Shown here one piece after another: positions 26,072-34,203 of a DNA stretch of 43,749 bases. The position numbers were made by a program, and so were the translations under genes. Below the pieces are notes generated by a model. That model had not been told where the DNA came from and made no database searches. It was given only the letters and a program-made list of their open reading frames with translations. Origin of the DNA: Pseudomonas sp. GM50 (GTDB lineage: Bacteria > Pseudomonadota > Gammaproteobacteria > Pseudomonadales > Pseudomonadaceae). Numbering within the stretch: position 1 is the stretch's first letter; each line of letters starts with the position of its first letter. The DNA lies in assembly GCF_000282375.1 (NCBI RefSeq), contig NZ_AKJK01000064.1, positions 1 to 43,749 of the forward strand, written 5' to 3'.

Positions 26072-27307
26072 TTGAAGAAGAACGTGCTTATCATTGGTGC
26101 AGGAGGTGTCGCCAAGGTGGTGGCCCACAAGTGCGCGCAGCACAACGATGAACTCGGTCGTATTGCTATCGCGTCGCGCAACATCTCCAAATGCCAGGCC
26201 ATCATCGACAGCGTCAAGGCCAAGGGCAGCCTCAAAGAGCCCGCCGACATAAAGGCCTTCTCGCTGAACGCTATGGACGTCGAGGCGACCAAGGCGCTGA
26301 TCCGCGAAACCGGATCGCAGATCGTCATCAACGTCGGTTCTGCCTTCCTCAACATGTCGGTGCTGCGTGCCTGCATCGATACCGGCGTGGCCTACCTGGA
26401 CACCGCGATTCACGAAGAACCGGGCAAAATCTGCGAGACGCCGCCCTGGTACGGCAACTACGAGTGGAAGCACCTCGAGGAGTGCAAAGAGAAGAACATC
26501 ACCGCCATCCTCGGTGTGGGCTTCGACCCGGGTGTGGTCAACGCCTATGCAGCGTTGGCGCAACAACAGTATTTCGACCGTATTGATTCGATCGACATTC
26601 TCGACGTCAATGCCGGTTCCCATGGCAAATATTTCGCCACCAATTTTGATCCGGAAATCAACTTCCGCGAATTCACCGGACAAGTGTGGAGCTGGCAGAA
26701 CAGTCAGTGGACCAGCAACACAATGTTCGAAGTCAAACGTACCGACGACCTGCCGGTCGTAGGGGCGCAGAACCTGTACCTGACCGGGCACGATGAAGTG
26801 CACTCCCTGTCGAAGAACCTCGGCGTGCCCAACGTGCGTTTCTGGATGAGCTTTGGCGAGCACTACATCAATGTGTTCACCGTACTCAAGAACCTCGGGC
26901 TGCTCTCCGAGCAACCGGTCAAAACCGCTGAAGGCCTGGAAGTCGTGCCGCTCAAAGTGGTCAAGGCCGTGCTCCCTGATCCGAGCTCGCTGGCGCCTGG
27001 CTACACCGGCAAGACCTGCATCGGCGACCTGGTAAAAGGCACCAAGGATGGCCAGCCGCGCGAAGTGTTCATCTACAACGTCGCCGACCACGAAGAAGCT
27101 TACGCAGAAACCGACAGCCAGGGCATTTCCTATACCGCTGGCGTGCCACCTGTGGCGGCAGCCCTGCTGGTCGCACGCGGCGAGTGGGATGTGCAGCGCA
27201 TGGCCAACGTCGAGGAGCTGCCGGCCGAGCCGTTCCTCAAGGCGCTGGATGTGATGGGCCTGCCGACCCGCATCAAGGACGAGAATGGAGACCGTCCCTG
27301 GAGCTGA
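26072..27307 (+). CDS. carboxy(nor)spermidine dehydrogenase / saccharopine dehydrogenase-like
   Basis: 411 residues, TTG start with AAGGAG upstream. An N-terminal Rossmann fold is clear (MKKNVLIIGAGGVAKVVAHK). The conserved core includes NVGSAFLNMSVLRACIDTGV, YLDTAIHEEPG and ILGVGFDPGVVNAYAALAQQ, which distinguish the LYS1-like carboxyspermidine dehydrogenase group. It reduces the Schiff base of aspartate semialdehyde with putrescine or diaminopropane. With nspC it forms the two-step alternative to S-adenosylmethionine-dependent spermidine synthesis. Many annotations call this group simply saccharopine dehydrogenase; the nspC neighbour supports the polyamine role. Confidence 0.9.
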   Translation: MKKNVLIIGAGGVAKVVAHKCAQHNDELGRIAIASRNISKCQAIIDSVKAKGSLKEPADIKAFSLNAMDVEATKALIRETGSQIVINVGSAFLNMSVLRACIDTGVAYLDTAIHEEPGKICETPPWYGNYEWKHLEECKEKNITAILGVGFDPGVVNAYAALAQQQYFDRIDSIDILDVNAGSHGKYFATNFDPEINFREFTGQVWSWQNSQWTSNTMFEVKRTDDLPVVGAQNLYLTGHDEVHSLSKNLGVPNVRFWMSFGEHYINVFTVLKNLGLLSEQPVKTAEGLEVVPLKVVKAVLPDPSSLAPGYTGKTCIGDLVKGTKDGQPREVFIYNVADHEEAYAETDSQGISYTAGVPPVAAALLVARGEWDVQRMANVEELPAEPFLKALDVMGLPTRIKDENGDRPWS

Positions 27308-27358
27308 AACGCCTGAGGCGTGCGAAATACAGGTGAATCTTGTATTGCGCTCCAAACG

Positions 27359-27388
27359 CAAAAACGCCGCTCCTTGAGCGGCGTTTTT
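27359..27388 (+). terminator. rho-independent terminator after the polyamine pair
   Basis: CGCCGCTC (27365-27372), loop CTT, GAGCGGCG (27376-27383), then TTTTT; A-run on the other side. Perfect 8-bp stem, 13 bp with A-T pairs. Being symmetric, it could also end the convergent methyltransferase transcript. Confidence 0.88.
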
Positions 27389-27450
27389 GTTTGTGCGTCA
27401 TTTGTCGGGCTTGTTGAGGACTGCATCAAGATTGTTCCTTTTGCCCCGGG

Positions 27451-28131
27451 TCAGTCGCAATCACCCCGTTGCTCCGCCACCAACAGCAACGACTGCGGCA
27501 CAGGGCTTTGCGGATGCTGCGGCTCCTGCAGGCCGGCCAGCCGAAAACCGGCCATGTCCAGCGCATTGAGCCAACTGGACAACGTTCGGAAGTACCACGG
27601 CATGGGTTGCCACTGCCCCTTGAACCCAGTGAAGGTCTCTTCCCGCCAACCATCCTGATAGTCGCCCGCCGCCGCGATCCACGGATGCAGCGTCTGGATC
27701 ACCAGCGCGCCGCCAGGGGCGAGCAGGGCGTTCATGGCGGCGAGCAGAGGGATGATGTCCTGGTGCAACAGGGCGAAGTTGGCGCAGATCAGGTCGTAGT
27801 TGTTGCCGATGTCCACCTTCGCTTCCACCAGCTCTTCATAGCTCGCCAGATGCACCCGCGAAGAGCCCGCCGCCCGTGCTGCTTCGACCAGCGTCGCATC
27901 GCCATCCACACCGATCGCCGTGATGGCCCGTTCAGCCAGCGCACGCAACAGCCAGCCCTCGCCACAGCCCAGGTCGAGCACACGCTCGGGTTGGCGACTT
28001 AGTACCGCCAGCAGGATTGCCTGGTCAGTGACCTTGAGGCGGCTTTCGATGGTGCCGGTGCGGATCGCCTGGATCCAGGACTGGGCGTTGTGGTGCCAGC
28101 TCTGGAGGAGGGTGGATTCGGGGGCAGGCAT
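27451..28131 (-). CDS. class I SAM-dependent methyltransferase
   Basis: 226 residues from the ATG at 28131 (MPAPESTLLQSWHHNAQSWI); a TTG 14 codons upstream is possible. SAM-binding motif I is RVLDLGCGEGWLLRALAERA, the motif II acidic residue is in AIGVDGDA, and motif III is in the ANFALLHQ region. The substrate is unknown; the Trp-rich second half (QWQPMPWYFRTLSSWLNALD) resembles small-molecule methyltransferases of the UbiE-like superfamily. It is a single-gene unit, convergent with the polyamine genes and downstream of a terminator on its 5' side. Confidence 0.82.
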   Translation of the reverse strand: MPAPESTLLQSWHHNAQSWIQAIRTGTIESRLKVTDQAILLAVLSRQPERVLDLGCGEGWLLRALAERAITAIGVDGDATLVEAARAAGSSRVHLASYEELVEAKVDIGNNYDLICANFALLHQDIIPLLAAMNALLAPGGALVIQTLHPWIAAAGDYQDGWREETFTGFKGQWQPMPWYFRTLSSWLNALDMAGFRLAGLQEPQHPQSPVPQSLLLVAEQRGDCD

Positions 28132-28195
28132 TTTGATGTCCGGAGTGGTTGGGTGGATGAAAGGATAGGACAAATGCGGGGGTAAAAAATGCCAA

Positions 28196-28220
28196 CTGCC
28201 GATACCTGGGGTATCGGCAG
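28196..28220 (-). terminator. hairpin terminator downstream of the halovibrin-like pair
   Basis: CTGCCGATACC (28196-28206), loop TGG, GGTATCGGCAG (28210-28220): an 11-bp perfect stem. Read on the minus strand it is followed by TTGGCATTTTTT, so it can end the transcript of the gene ending at 28245 before the methyltransferase gene. Confidence 0.7.
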
Positions 28221-28244
28221 GTCGGGTTTTGCCGCTCTAAAGCC

Positions 28245-29483
28245 TCAGTAAGGATTACAGTGTTGCGCTATGGCCTTGGCCTGGTCGACGTATGGCCGCT
28301 TCGGTTCGAGGTTCCACTCGGGCTTGTTCCTGACGGGCTTGCCGTCGAAGGTTGCCGCCAGATGACAAACCAATTGCCGGCGGATTGACCCACCGTTGAT
28401 GCTGTATTGCCTCCATTGCTCATCGTTTTTGTGCTTGTTGTACAACTCGGCAAACATTCTGTCGGTCTGATCATCCTTGATAGCACGGCCGCAAGCGGTG
28501 GGCACTACCTCAAGCGACCAAGTGTCGGGTCCGAGTTTCGGATCTTCGCGTCGTATCCAGGTGCTTGATTCGATGTACTTGTCACAAAATTGTTGCGCGG
28601 GTGGAGGCGTGGTTCTGGCGCACGAGAAGGTGGCCTTGCTAACCGGCGTTCTTGGAAAATCAATCTTGATCACGTTGCGATCTTTTCCTGTTTTGTCTTT
28701 ATAGTCCCGCTGATTGGCCAAGGCATCGTTCAAACCACGTTGATCGCTGTAGAAAAAGGCCAGAATCGGTAGTTCGTCATCTTTCGGGTTACCCAAGCGG
28801 AATTCTGTCTGGGTTTGAAACTCACGGGTGTTGATGACTTGCCGAGCCCCCATAAAGTTTCGAAAAGCGTCTACCCGATCCTTGCTGCTCATGGGATTGC
28901 GCATATTGAAGCCACATTGCAACTGGTCCTGATTCCTGTCGTTGTTGAACTTGGTGAAATGCGCGACCCAGGCATTAGCGTTGATAATAGGTGGCGCCAT
29001 GGCCTGGCAAACAGCCTCTGTCTGGCCGGTGTTCTTATTGTTGCCGCAGCCTCGGTCATCTCGATAATCGGTCCAGGCGTCGTTAGGAAATGCACAGTAG
29101 ACATGCACCGCAGTCTCAGGCTCGCGTACCAGATCTATCGGAGTAATGATGTAGCCGTTCTGAGTGCTCATGCCAGGATCTTCATAACTGATGCCATCGG
29201 CACGCATCCAGGAAGCGGCAAAAGTACCCAGCTCTTTCGCTTTCGGGCTTGGATTCCATACATCCCATTTCTCCCCCTTCGCCGGGTTGGCTCGGTGAGT
29301 GCCCCTGATCAACAATCCCGAACAGTCCGACGCCGGATCCTGCCTGCAACTATCGACTGTGTTGTTGTACAACGTTTCAACCCGTTTCAGCGTCTCCTCG
29401 CATGATTCGGCGTTGGCCAATGTCGTTTGCAAGAGCAACGGAAATACAAGTAATGGAGTAATCCTGTTCAGACGTTTTTTCAT
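28245..29483 (-). CDS. secreted halovibrin-like protein with one DUF2599-type domain
   Basis: 412 residues from the ATG at 29483 (ribosome-binding AAGGAAG). Sec signal peptide ends near residue 26 (LLVFPLLLQTTLANAES). The N-terminal part (about 27-295) resembles halovibrin HvnA/HvnC proteins: CSGLLIRGT, NPSPKAKELGTFAASWMRAD, VYCAFPNDAWTDYRDDRGCG, QCGFNMRNPM and LPILAFFYSDQRGL. Halovibrins of Vibrio fischeri are secreted NAD-glycohydrolase/ADP-ribosyltransferase proteins. Residues about 302-412 form a DUF2599-type domain (YIESSTWIRREDP...WSLEVVPTACG...PEWNLEP). Many Cys residues suggest disulfides. Parts (about 28640-28720) look more AT-rich than neighbouring genes. Family call is from memory of conserved motifs. 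Confidence 0.68.
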   Translation of the reverse strand: MKKRLNRITPLLVFPLLLQTTLANAESCEETLKRVETLYNNTVDSCRQDPASDCSGLLIRGTHRANPAKGEKWDVWNPSPKAKELGTFAASWMRADGISYEDPGMSTQNGYIITPIDLVREPETAVHVYCAFPNDAWTDYRDDRGCGNNKNTGQTEAVCQAMAPPIINANAWVAHFTKFNNDRNQDQLQCGFNMRNPMSSKDRVDAFRNFMGARQVINTREFQTQTEFRLGNPKDDELPILAFFYSDQRGLNDALANQRDYKDKTGKDRNVIKIDFPRTPVSKATFSCARTTPPPAQQFCDKYIESSTWIRREDPKLGPDTWSLEVVPTACGRAIKDDQTDRMFAELYNKHKNDEQWRQYSINGGSIRRQLVCHLAATFDGKPVRNKPEWNLEPKRPYVDQAKAIAQHCNPY

Positions 29484-29617
29484 GGCGCTACTTCCTTGTG
29501 GTTGGAGCCGATAGCCGGCGCGGGCGTCCATGCCGGTGATACAGAAAACACAATGGTTCGTTGCACGTGCCGCTCTCTTTCGCCGGCGACTTGCGCGACC
29601 TGCGGCGGACAACGGCA

Positions 29618-29637
29618 GCGCCCTCGGGCGAGGGCGC
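29618..29637. other. perfect hairpin between the two halovibrin-like genes
   Basis: GCGCCCTC-GGGC-GAGGGCGC, an 8-bp perfect stem with a 4-base loop and no T-run. It lies 18 bp after the stop of the upstream gene and 134 bp before the start of the downstream one. It may be a partial terminator or a stabiliser of the upstream mRNA. Confidence 0.4.
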
Positions 29638-29654
29638 CACAGCGCGCCAGCCAT

Positions 29655-31349
29655 TCAACGCGGGACTGGGTTGCAACCTGCGGCCCGGGTCTCGCTGTCC
29701 GATAATGCTGGCCTGAAAGGCTCGAGATTCCAGGGCGTCTTGCTGCGGTAGTTGATCAGTACGCAGTTCAATTGCTGGCGCATGCTGCCGGCGGAATTTT
29801 CATTGTCGCGCCAGTTGCTATCCGCGCCCTTGAGGGCGAACAGCTGGTTGTACAAAGCTCCGGCCTGCTCGTTGGGCAAGGCGCGACCAGCTGCCGTGGG
29901 CACCACGCTCAAGGTCCATTCATCCTTGCGGGTGCCGGGGTCGTAACGCTTGACCCAATCGGCAGACGCGATGTATTGCGGTGCCTGGAGCGGCAGCGGA
30001 TTGCAACCGGCCTTGGCCGCTTCCTGGGGTGTGACATTGGGGCGAAACGGTTCCAGGTTCCATTCGGTCTTGGCCGGATAGTTCTGCACCAGACAGCTCA
30101 GTTGCTGGCGCATGCTGCCCGGTGATTTCTCGTTGTCGCGCCACTGGCTATCGGCCCCACGCAGCTCGAACAGTTCCTTGTACAAGGCGTCCTGGTCGCT
30201 GGCCTGGATCGCCTTGCCCTGAGCGGTGGGCGTGACATTGAGGCTCCATTCGTTTTTCTTGCTGCCCGGGTCGTAACGCTCGACCCAGGTGGCCGCAGCA
30301 ATGTAGCTGGGCGCAGGTGCAGTCGGCGTTGGCTGTGTACCACCAGCAACCGTAAGGTCTATCGCCTGGTCGGCGGCGACATAGCTGAAACGTTGCTCCG
30401 CAGGTTTGGTGAAGTCCAGCCGCAGGATCGGCACGCTGTAGCCCTGGGCCTGGAGTTTCTTCTGGAAGTTGCGCGCGCTGTTCAGGCCGTCCTCCGGTTT
30501 CGGTGGCGCCTGATCACCGCGGGTGGCGAAGTTCTGCGTGCTGTTGACGTTGTAGATGAAGGCATCGATGTACTTCATGTTCTCGCTGCCGTCGTTGGTC
30601 GCCGAAGCATTCTTCAACATGAACTCGTTGACCTGGGCACTGAAGGCGAAGGGGTCCTTGTTGGTAGTGTTCGGCCGGGACTCGTGGACGCGGATCATGG
30701 CGTTCCAGTCGCTGGGTTTTTCCGCGTTCCAGGAGCACTGGCTGTATTGGATCGGTCCTTTCATCAGCCCGGTGTATTTCCGGGTCCATTGCTCGGCGGT
30801 GCTTACCGCCGCTTCCGCGCAGGTGCCGTAGGCGAGGGCGGAGTTGCGGTTGTTCATCGCGCCCTGGGCTGCACGCGGAGGTTCGCGGTTGTCGAAGAAG
30901 CCGCAGCCGTACCACTTGCGCTCCGGCCCGGTACCGCCATCGAAGGCGTAGATGCAGGTCCAGCCCTGCTCCTTGACCGGCAGGCTCAAGGCCGCCGCAT
31001 CGGTTGGGGTGCGCAGGATGAAACCGGCCGGGTGAATGAGAATCCGGGTGCTCAGGTCCTTGCGGATCCAGGAGTAGGAGGTCGCGCCGATCTTGATTGC
31101 GTAGGGGCTGTAGTCCCAGGGGTTGAAGGGCCCGTCGTTGACCATGCGCAAGGTCACGCCGCTGCAGTAGTAGTGACCGCGTGCGGCACCGGTATCGGGT
31201 TCCTGGCAAGCGTCCTTGAGGGTGTTGTAGTTGTGGTTGATGCGGTTCAGGGTCTCCAGCGGATCGAGCGGCGGCTGGGCGGCCACCGCACAGAATGCCA
31301 GGGGCAGCGTCCAGGCCAGGGTAAAAGACGAACGAACGGACGGGTACAT
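29655..31349 (-). CDS. secreted halovibrin-like protein with two tandem DUF2599-type domains
   Basis: 564 residues from the ATG at 31349 (AAGGAG eight bases upstream; an ATG seven codons earlier lacks this). Signal peptide ends near residue 24 (LAWTLPLAFCAVAAQP). The N-terminal domain (about 30-335) shares the halovibrin pattern with the downstream gene: YYCSGVTLRM, NPWDYSPYAIKIGATSYSWI, RKDLSTRILIH, WTCIYAFDGGTGP and GCGFFDNRE. It ends with SVPILRLDFTKPAEQRFSYV. Two 108-110-residue DUF2599-type copies follow (347-456 and 457-564), each starting YIA(S/A)A.WV.RYDPG and ending .WNLEPFRP...AGCNP. A weak promoter pair (TTGACC 31417-31422, TACTTT 31394-31399) precedes it. The target is unknown. 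Confidence 0.68.
   Translation of the reverse strand: MYPSVRSSFTLAWTLPLAFCAVAAQPPLDPLETLNRINHNYNTLKDACQEPDTGAARGHYYCSGVTLRMVNDGPFNPWDYSPYAIKIGATSYSWIRKDLSTRILIHPAGFILRTPTDAAALSLPVKEQGWTCIYAFDGGTGPERKWYGCGFFDNREPPRAAQGAMNNRNSALAYGTCAEAAVSTAEQWTRKYTGLMKGPIQYSQCSWNAEKPSDWNAMIRVHESRPNTTNKDPFAFSAQVNEFMLKNASATNDGSENMKYIDAFIYNVNSTQNFATRGDQAPPKPEDGLNSARNFQKKLQAQGYSVPILRLDFTKPAEQRFSYVAADQAIDLTVAGGTQPTPTAPAPSYIAAATWVERYDPGSKKNEWSLNVTPTAQGKAIQASDQDALYKELFELRGADSQWRDNEKSPGSMRQQLSCLVQNYPAKTEWNLEPFRPNVTPQEAAKAGCNPLPLQAPQYIASADWVKRYDPGTRKDEWTLSVVPTAAGRALPNEQAGALYNQLFALKGADSNWRDNENSAGSMRQQLNCVLINYRSKTPWNLEPFRPALSDSETRAAGCNPVPR
29658..30311 (-). repeat. tandem duplication encoding two DUF2599-type domains
   Basis: Two units of about 330 bp, 29982-30311 and 29658-29981. 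They translate to clearly homologous domains (for example RGADSQWRDNEKSPGSMRQQ against KGADSNWRDNENSAGSMRQQ). DNA identity is also evident around 29770-29830 and 30095-30160. An intragenic duplication. Confidence 0.88.
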
Positions 31350-31418
31350 TGTCGACACTCCTTGTCGCACGAGATGATTTCCTTTAACGCACCAAAGTAG
31401 TCAACTCAGTCCTTCCGG

Positions 31419-32036
31419 TCAAACCAGTGCAATGCTTATCGTCTCACACGTGCGTCTTGGCGCCAGCAACCGCTCGATGGCGCCACTCACCATGTTTTCC
31501 AGCAGATTATCGCGCTCTCGTTCATCCAGCGAATAGTGCGTCAGCCAACTGGGCGCGCTGTTGAGCAAGGCGCCGATGGCATGACCGGCGGCCATCCGGC
31601 CCGGTTCACTGAATCGGGGGCGGATGCCGAGCATCAGCAGCAACTTGCGTTCGTACTGCTCGCGCAGTTGCCGGACCCGCTCCTGTTGCTCTTCATTCAG
31701 GCAGCCGCTGTCACGCTCCACCAGACGAAAATGCCAGGGCATTTCCTGATGCAGATTCAGGTGCGCGCTGATCAATTGGTTGAGTCTGTCGCGTTTTGCC
31801 GGGGCCGTTTGTTCGATGCGCCCCAGGGTGGCCAGCAGCTCTTCATAGAACTCCTCGATCAGGTCGAGCAGCAAGTGCTGCTTGCTGGGGTAATGGTGAT
31901 ACAGCGAGCCCGTGGCGAGCCCCAGGGAGCTCGCGAGCTCACGCATGCCGACCTGACCGAAACCCTTGCTGGCAAAGAGCTCCAGCACCTTGTCCCGGTG
32001 TTCGGCGAAGCGTGAGCAACGCTCAGGCATAGGCAT
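31419..32036 (-). CDS. TetR-family transcriptional regulator
   Basis: About 205 residues; starts at 32036 or, two codons later, 32030 are both possible, neither with a good ribosome-binding site. The N-terminal helix-turn-helix is clear: LELFASKGFGQVGMRELASS, then LGLATGSLYHHYPSKQHLLL with the TetR signature YHHYPSK. The C-terminal ligand domain is all-alpha (HQEMPWHFRLVERDSGCLNE). It overlaps the 3' end of the 3-hydroxyacyl-CoA dehydrogenase gene by 8-14 bp, so it is the last gene of that operon and probably controls it. The effector may be an acyl-CoA. Confidence 0.87.
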   Translation of the reverse strand: MPMPERCSRFAEHRDKVLELFASKGFGQVGMRELASSLGLATGSLYHHYPSKQHLLLDLIEEFYEELLATLGRIEQTAPAKRDRLNQLISAHLNLHQEMPWHFRLVERDSGCLNEEQQERVRQLREQYERKLLLMLGIRPRFSEPGRMAAGHAIGALLNSAPSWLTHYSLDERERDNLLENMVSGAIERLLAPRRTCETISIALV

Positions 32037-32874
32037 GGAAGCCACGCCCCGTTTTGCGTCCCAGGTAACCGGCGGCGACCATTTCCTTGAGCAGTGGAGC
32101 GGGGCGGTATTTGCTGTCGTTGAAGCCGTCGTAGAAGGCTTCAAGGATTGCCAGCACGGTGTCCAGGCCGATCAGGTCCGCCAACGCCAGCGGGCCGATC
32201 GGTTGGTTGCAGCCCAGGCGCATGCCGGCGTCGATGTCGTCGACGCTGGCCAGGCCTTCCTGAAACACCAGGATCGCTTCATTGATCATCGGCACCAGAA
32301 TCCGGTTGACCACGAATCCCGGACGATTGCCGGCGGTGATTGCGGTTTTGCCGAGGGTGGTCGCCATGTCCAGCGCCAAGGCGTGGGTGGCATCGCTGGT
32401 TTGCAGGCCACGAATCACTTCAATCAGGCCCATGACCGGCACCGGATTGAAAAAGTGCAGACCGATGAAACGCTCAGGCTGACTGACGCTGGCAGCCAGT
32501 TGGGTAATGGACAGCGATGACGTGTTGGAGGCGATCACACAGTCGGCGCTGACCTGCGCGGCGATTTGTTGCAGCACGCGCAGCTTCAGATCGAGGTTTT
32601 CGGTGGCGGCTTCGATCACCATTTGCACGTTTTGCAGGCTGTTGTAATCGGTACTGGTGCGAATCTTGTCGAGGGCAGCGAGCTTTTGCTCGTGCGTCAG
32701 CGTGTTTTTGACGACTTGCCGATCGAGGTTTTTATCGACGGTCGCGATTGCCTTTTGCAAGGCACTCTCGCAGATGTCGATCAAGGTCACGTGGAGGCCG
32801 GCCAGGGCGCAGACTTGCGCGATGCCATTGCCCATGGTGCCGGCGCCGATGACGCCAATGTTCTGAAGATTCAT
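32023..32874 (-). CDS. hbd: 3-hydroxybutyryl-CoA dehydrogenase
   Basis: 283 residues from the ATG at 32874 (AAGGA seven bases upstream), exactly the family length. The NAD-binding fold begins NIGVIGAGTMGNGIAQVCAL. SNTSSLSITQLA and the catalytic His in FIGLHFFNPVPVMGLIEV are conserved, as is NRPGFVVNRILVPMINEA in the C-terminal dimer domain. It interconverts 3-hydroxybutyryl-CoA and acetoacetyl-CoA. The thiolase gene is 13 bp upstream, so the pair links acetyl-CoA to 3-hydroxybutyryl-CoA, either for catabolism of short-chain acids or in synthesis. Confidence 0.95.
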   Translation of the reverse strand: MNLQNIGVIGAGTMGNGIAQVCALAGLHVTLIDICESALQKAIATVDKNLDRQVVKNTLTHEQKLAALDKIRTSTDYNSLQNVQMVIEAATENLDLKLRVLQQIAAQVSADCVIASNTSSLSITQLAASVSQPERFIGLHFFNPVPVMGLIEVIRGLQTSDATHALALDMATTLGKTAITAGNRPGFVVNRILVPMINEAILVFQEGLASVDDIDAGMRLGCNQPIGPLALADLIGLDTVLAILEAFYDGFNDSKYRPAPLLKEMVAAGYLGRKTGRGFHAYA

Positions 32875-32887
32875 GCGCATGTCCTTA

Positions 32888-34072
32888 TCAAACCCGCTCG
32901 AACAACACAGCGATGCCTTGGCCGCCGCCGATGCACATGGTCGCCAGGGCATAACGGCCTTGGCAGCGATGCAATTCGTGAATGGCTTTGGTGGCGATGA
33001 TCGCGCCAGTGGCGCCCACCGGATGGCCCAGCGAGATGCCCGAACCGTTGGGGTTGACCTTCTGTGGATCGAAGCCCAGCTCTTGCGCTACGGCACAAGC
33101 CTGGGCGGCAAAGGCTTCGTTGGACTCGATCACATCAAGGTCGGCAACGGTCAGACCGGCGCGCTTGAGTACCAGGCGCGTGGCGGGAATCGGTCCCAGC
33201 CCCATCATCGAAGGTTCAACGCCTGCGTGGGCATAACCCACCAGTCGGGCCATGGGCTTGAGGCCTTGTTCCTGGACGACTTGCCCGGTGGCCATGATCA
33301 GTGCGCCGGCACCATCATTGAGGCCGGAGGCGTTGCCGGCGGTGACGCTACCGTCCTTTTTGAACGCCGGTTTCATGCGGCTCAATTGCTCGGCGTTGAC
33401 CTCAGCCCGAACATGCTCATCCGTCGCAAACGACACCGTCCCTTTGCGGGTTTCAATTTCGATCGGCACGATCTGCCCGGCAAAACGCCCTTCGGCAATC
33501 GCCCGGGCAGCACGCTGCTGGCTGAGCAGCGCCAATTCATCCTGGGCCTGACGCGTGATGCCATAGTGTTCGGCGATATTTTCAGCGGTGATCCCCATGT
33601 GGAAACCGGCAAACGGGTCTTGCAGTGCCCCAAGCATGTAGTCGACGGCCTGCATGTCGCCCATGCGTGCGCCCCAGCGCGCCTGCGGCAACAAGTACGC
33701 GCCTCGGCTCATGGACTCGACGCCGCCTGCCAGCGCAGCGCCCGCATCCCCCAGCATCAAACTTTGCGCGGCACTGACAATCGCCTGCAAACCCGAACCG
33801 CAAAGGCGGTTGACGTTGAAGGCGGGCGTCTCTTTCGTCAGGCCGGCATTCATCGCGACCACCCGGGAGATGTAGGCATCGCGTGCCTCGGTCGGGATCA
33901 CATGTCCCATCACCGCATGGCCGATGTGCTCGGGCGCCAGGCCTGATCGTTCGATAGCGGCGCGGCAAACGTCGGTTGCCAACTGAATAGGCGGCACATC
34001 CTTGAGTGAACCGCCAAAGCCGCCGATGGCAGAACGGACGGCGCTCACTACAAAAATATCGGAATGGTTCAT
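32888..34072 (-). CDS. acetyl-CoA acetyltransferase (thiolase)
   Basis: 394 residues, start at the ATG at 34072. Catalytic residues are all in place: Cys91 in NRLCGSGLQAI (acyl acceptor), His350 in LGHPVGATGA and Cys380 in MCIGGGQG. The N-terminus (DIFVVSAVRSAIGGFGGSLK) and length match the biosynthetic/AtoB-type thiolases. It condenses two acetyl-CoA or cleaves acetoacetyl-CoA. First gene of a three-gene operon with hbd and tetR; an AraC-type gene lies divergently 131 bp away. Confidence 0.95.
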   Translation of the reverse strand: MNHSDIFVVSAVRSAIGGFGGSLKDVPPIQLATDVCRAAIERSGLAPEHIGHAVMGHVIPTEARDAYISRVVAMNAGLTKETPAFNVNRLCGSGLQAIVSAAQSLMLGDAGAALAGGVESMSRGAYLLPQARWGARMGDMQAVDYMLGALQDPFAGFHMGITAENIAEHYGITRQAQDELALLSQQRAARAIAEGRFAGQIVPIEIETRKGTVSFATDEHVRAEVNAEQLSRMKPAFKKDGSVTAGNASGLNDGAGALIMATGQVVQEQGLKPMARLVGYAHAGVEPSMMGLGPIPATRLVLKRAGLTVADLDVIESNEAFAAQACAVAQELGFDPQKVNPNGSGISLGHPVGATGAIIATKAIHELHRCQGRYALATMCIGGGQGIAVLFERV

Positions 34073-34203
34073 GTCGGCTCTCTGAATAGGTCTTTTTTGT
34101 TGGGTACGAGTCTAGAATCAGCAGCGCCGCTGGCCTATGCCAAAACTGTTCAAGGGTGATGGCGTTTTTTGCCATATTCAGATGTAACGAGAGAGGCATT
34201 CAA

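Noticed and set aside
25337..27361. 674-codon open frame on the minus strand opposite nspC and the dehydrogenase gene
   Set aside because: It is the antisense shadow of two well-recognised plus-strand genes; its composition is His/Arg/Val-rich and no protein motif is present.
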